31,885 nt of DNA, taken from contig DJVQ01000012.1 of the NCBI GenBank assembly GCA_002441265.1, positions 26,879 through 58,763 of the forward strand, given 5' to 3'. The notes beneath the pieces were generated by a model. It saw only the letters and a list, made by a program, of their open reading frames with translations, did not search any database and had not been told where the DNA came from. Both the position numbers and the translations under genes were made by a program. This document shows, one piece after another, positions 29,303 through 31,885 of this stretch. Each line of letters starts with the position of its first letter. Positions within the stretch are counted from its first letter, which is position 1. The stretch comes from Syntrophaceae bacterium UBA6252 (GTDB lineage: Bacteria; Desulfobacterota; Syntrophia; Syntrophales; UBA6807).

Positions 29303-30812
29303 CGAAAAGCGGGGCGTGATTCGAGCCGAAGGAGGGGGGCTCCCGTCGCAGGATGGCGGAGACGGCGGGGTGCCGTTTCACCTTCCGGTCGATGAAGTTC
29401 CGGACCCGGTTCCGGTGCCACCCCGAGGGGTGCTCGAATTCCTGGTACAGAGCAAGGTCTCCCGCATAAAAATCCCTCGTCCGGAGGGCCTCCGTCTCCG
29501 GCCCGTGGACGGGGAGATTGAACAGGGCGAGGTTCAGGAAGCCGATGCTTTCCCCGTGGCGTGCGATGAAATCCAGGGTCTCCTGCGCGCTTGCCTCCGT
29601 TTCCCCTGGGGTGCCGAAGAGAAAGTAGGCATAGGGGATGATTCCGAAGCGGTGCAGCGTGGAAAGGACGCGGGACGCCGTTTCGAGACGGATCCCCTTC
29701 TCCAGGGAATCCAGCACGTCCTGGCTTCCCGATTCGATTCCCAGCTTGAGCATGACACAGCCCGATTCCCGGAGGCACCGGGCGAAATCCTGATCGGCCA
29801 GTTCCTCCGTGACCCGGGCGAATCCGTACCAGGGCCTGGGGGAACCTTTCCGGGCCAGGGCGCCGAGAAGGGACGGGGCAAGGGCGTTGTCGACGAAATG
29901 GACGAGCGCGGGGTCGCAGGTCCGGCAAAGTTCCCCGACTTCCTCCAGGACCCGGGTTTGCGGGAGGGGCCGGAAGGTCCTCTTCTCCGCCCTTTCCGGG
30001 CAGAAGGAGCACCTGTTCCAGTAACAGCCGGTGGAGGCCGAATAGGGGAGGATCAGCCCGGGGGAAAGGTAGTCGTTCAAGGGAAATCCGTTCAGGTCGG
30101 GCGGGCAGACGGGCTCCCCGGTCCCCGGCTTCCCCGCCAGGGCGAGAAGGGGGCCTTCGCCGGGACCGGAAACCAGATGATCCGCCGTTCCGGCGAAAGG
30201 ATTGTTCCAGCCGGGCCGCCCGGTCCATGACGTGACAAGCCCCCCGCCCAGGACGATGGGAATGCCCGGCGCTGTTTTCCTCAGAAATCCCATCATGGCG
30301 AAGGTCGTGAGCCCCTGGCTCAGGTAGTTCAGGGAAAATCCGACGAGGGAAGGGGTGTCCCGTTCCAGGATCTCCGGAAGACGTCTTCGGAAATACGGGT
30401 AAAACGGATTCCGTTCCGGTGACGCGAAAGCGGTCAGGAGATCGGCCGAACGGACCGGGGAGAGGTCCCGGTCGGCGCAGTTCTGCAGATCGACCCGGCA
30501 GGTCCCCCCTTTCGCCGATTCCTCGAGGAGCCGGTTCAGTTCGTGGACGGCCGTTCGATACCTTCCGGCGTTTCCGAAGCCGTCCCACGTCCGGAGGGCC
30601 CGCAGATTTTCAGGCAGATGGCGGGCCGCCCGTTCCGTCCGCCGGTCTCCGGCGGTTCCCGGGGGGGCCGATAGAAGATGGAGCAGTCCCTCCAGGTTGG
30701 CATCCAGCAGGACATGGGGAACGCCGTTTGCGCGGAGGCACCCCGAGAGGCGGGCCAATCCGGCAGGGGGCTCGGAGGGCCGGGTCGCGGGAGGATGAAT
30801 CAGGAGGATCAT
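29241..30812 (-). CDS. B12-binding-domain radical SAM protein
   Basis: 523-residue radical SAM enzyme of unknown substrate. The N-terminus (MILLIHPPATRPSEPPAGLARLSG) and LVGFSLNYLSQGL…IVLGGGLVT form the cobalamin-binding-type Rossmann domain (about 1-215). The [4Fe-4S] cluster cysteines are Cys263, Cys268 and Cys271 in STGCYWNRCSFC (CX4CX2C, as in many class B members). The SPASM-less barrel continues with LKLGIESGSQDVLD and FGTPGETEASAQETL. The start is fixed by a 4-nt ATGA overlap with the squalene/phytoene synthase gene upstream, so the two are translationally coupled and probably act in one pathway, perhaps modifying an isoprenoid lipid (inference). The basic C-terminal tail overlaps the Dabb gene. 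Confidence 0.88.
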   Translation of the reverse strand: MILLIHPPATRPSEPPAGLARLSGCLRANGVPHVLLDANLEGLLHLLSAPPGTAGDRRTERAARHLPENLRALRTWDGFGNAGRYRTAVHELNRLLEESAKGGTCRVDLQNCADRDLSPVRSADLLTAFASPERNPFYPYFRRRLPEILERDTPSLVGFSLNYLSQGLTTFAMMGFLRKTAPGIPIVLGGGLVTSWTGRPGWNNPFAGTADHLVSGPGEGPLLALAGKPGTGEPVCPPDLNGFPLNDYLSPGLILPYSASTGCYWNRCSFCPERAEKRTFRPLPQTRVLEEVGELCRTCDPALVHFVDNALAPSLLGALARKGSPRPWYGFARVTEELADQDFARCLRESGCVMLKLGIESGSQDVLDSLEKGIRLETASRVLSTLHRFGIIPYAYFLFGTPGETEASAQETLDFIARHGESIGFLNLALFNLPVHGPETEALRTRDFYAGDLALYQEFEHPSGWHRNRVRNFIDRKVKRHPAVSAILRREPPSFGSNHAPLFAMAPAARFRNRRPRSSRKSP

Positions 30813-31846
30813 GAAAGGGGGTGGGAAGCCGCCCGGAGACGGGCCCTCTGGTACATCGCCCGGAGCATGCTGTTCGAGAACACGGCCATCCCGGTGTTTC
30901 GGACGATCCGCCGGACATCGTCCCGGCTGATTTTTGCGGGTTTTCCGGAAAGAGGGGACCGCTCCCGGTTCATGAGGCCCAGCGTTTCGACAGCCATGAA
31001 AAGGGGCCACAGGCAGAACAGCCGGAAACGGAAAACCCTCCGCGGCAGGGCGAGCGTGTATTCCAGCGCGTCGTCGAGACAGGCGAGGGCCATCCTGACG
31101 AGTTTTCCATGGGCGTCCGGGAAGGCGGACCGTCCCTCGGGAGAGGAAGGGTCGACGGGGACCGCCGGCGGGCCAGGGAAAAACGAACGGGGGACGTAGC
31201 ACCACCCCCTTTCGCGGTCCGCTCCGAAATCCTTTGCGATGTTGGTGAGCTGGAGCCCCAGCCCGAAGGAGACGCACCGGTCCTCGAGGGTCCTTCGTGC
31301 GGCGGGGGAGAGGGGGGGCGCGTATTTCGTGAAGATCCCCGTAAGCATGATTCCCACGGTTCCCGCAACGTAGTAGCAGTATTTGCGGAGATCCTCCTCG
31401 TCCCGGAGAAACGAGATCCCCCCGTTTTCGGCCCGTTCCTGGAAACGGGCCATCCCCTCCGCCATTTCGCGGACATGACGGGAGACGAGTCTCACAAGAT
31501 CCGCGGGAAGCTTCACGAACTCCCGGAGGACGCGGCTGCCGTTGTGGAGCAGCATCAGATCGTCCTCCCCTTCCCGGAATGGAATTCCCTCCAGGAAGGA
31601 TTCATAGCGGCTTTCATAATCGCCGGAAGGGGGGAACAGGGAAGCGTACTCCGCCAGTTTGGCGCGCTTTCCCGCAGGGGGAAAGGAGGGATCGTCCTCC
31701 ACCGTGTCGGCCATGCGGCACAGGAGGTAGGCGATCAGAACGGCCCGGTAGGCTTCGCCCCGGAGGACCCGGATGTTGACGGCAAATGTCCTCGAGACCT
31801 TTCCCAGGGAAACCTCGCAGAAATGAAGATCATCGGATCGTTCCAT
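30809..31846 (-). CDS. Squalene/phytoene synthase family protein
   Basis: Head-to-head prenyl synthase, probably making squalene or a related C30/C40 chain from two prenyl diphosphates. 345 residues. Motifs: SRTFA (18-22), first Asp-rich motif DTVED (47-51), KYCYYVAGTVGIMLTGIF (155-172) and second motif NIAKDFGAD (202-210). The CYYVAGTVG segment is closer to eukaryotic-type squalene synthases than to the HpnC/HpnD or CrtB pattern, by eye. A hydrophobic stretch near 280-300 (FRLFCLWPLFMAVETLGL) may be a membrane contact. No good ribosome-binding site precedes the ATG. It is the first gene of a two-gene unit with the radical SAM protein. Squalene versus phytoene-like product cannot be settled here. 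Confidence 0.87.
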   Translation of the reverse strand: MERSDDLHFCEVSLGKVSRTFAVNIRVLRGEAYRAVLIAYLLCRMADTVEDDPSFPPAGKRAKLAEYASLFPPSGDYESRYESFLEGIPFREGEDDLMLLHNGSRVLREFVKLPADLVRLVSRHVREMAEGMARFQERAENGGISFLRDEEDLRKYCYYVAGTVGIMLTGIFTKYAPPLSPAARRTLEDRCVSFGLGLQLTNIAKDFGADRERGWCYVPRSFFPGPPAVPVDPSSPEGRSAFPDAHGKLVRMALACLDDALEYTLALPRRVFRFRLFCLWPLFMAVETLGLMNRERSPLSGKPAKISRDDVRRIVRNTGMAVFSNSMLRAMYQRARLRAASHPLS

Positions 31847-31851
31847 GTTTG

Positions 31852-31885
31852 ATGAAGTCGTAAAAAGGCCGATTCAACACTTTTT
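31852..31885. repeat. Possible edge of a fourth copy of the dispersed repeat
   Basis: The last bases (ATGAAGTCGTAAAAAGGCC…ACTTTTT) resemble the repeat terminus (GGCTTCG-AAAAAG) and lie in a gene-free position upstream of the squalene synthase gene. Only about 30 nt are visible and none of the internal repeat blocks are reached, so this is a weak call. Confidence 0.25.

Overview
The window is a GC-rich, tightly packed bacterial chromosome segment. It looks like a Gram-negative, strictly anaerobic deltaproteobacterium (Desulfobacterota, most like the Syntrophales). The evidence is lipid A and heptose genes, a Bam/Skp/Lol envelope cluster, an adenosylcobalamin-dependent acyl-CoA mutase operon, metal- and cysteine-rich anaerobe-type proteins, and a dispersed palindromic repeat of a kind I associate with deltaproteobacterial genomes. 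The taxonomic call is inference; there is no rRNA here.

Layout. (1) 1-7416, minus strand: lysS, lolC/E, lolD, bamA, skp/ompH and a truncated lpxD form an outer-membrane biogenesis operon running off the left edge. (2) 7417-7780: divergent promoter region with the first copy of the dispersed repeat. (3) 7781-14049, plus strand: rfaE1 (heptose kinase), DUF4416, yicC, gmk, a terminator, rpoZ, pyrF, rlmB and a pilC-like gene, mostly overlapping or closely spaced. (4) 14058-14134, minus: tRNA-Pro(CGG) with encoded CCA and a good promoter. (5) 14386-19899, plus: a DUF1178 protein, a cysteine synthase/cysteinyl-tRNA synthetase fusion, a GAF-like/degenerate-GGDEF protein, and the bifunctional NAD(P)HX repair enzyme. 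(6) 20274-21995, minus: a long-chain polyprenyl diphosphate synthase and an SRAP abasic-site-crosslinking protein. (7) 22470-26280, plus: acyl-CoA mutase large and small subunits, the MeaB GTPase chaperone and a CobO adenosyltransferase, together a complete B12-dependent carbon-skeleton rearrangement module. (8) 26448-29302, plus: an M24 peptidase, a DUF2284 cysteine-cluster protein, a C_GCAxxG_C_C redox-type protein and a Dabb-domain protein. (9) 29241-31846, minus: a squalene/phytoene-synthase-family enzyme translationally coupled to a B12-binding radical SAM protein.

Most notable points. A single 769-residue protein joins O-acetylserine sulfhydrylase to a full-length CysRS-like domain whose HIGH, NITD and zinc-site residues deviate from the canonical ones, and a strong terminator hairpin sits 12 nt before its start codon. 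The 'methylmalonyl-CoA mutase' large subunit has Phe89 and Gln207 in place of the Tyr89/Arg207 pair, which predicts isobutyryl-CoA mutase specificity. BamA carries an extra N-terminal TolB/CsgG-like domain. Three copies of an approximately 120-130 bp palindromic repeat each begin with a stop triplet, two of them being the real stop codons of the preceding genes.
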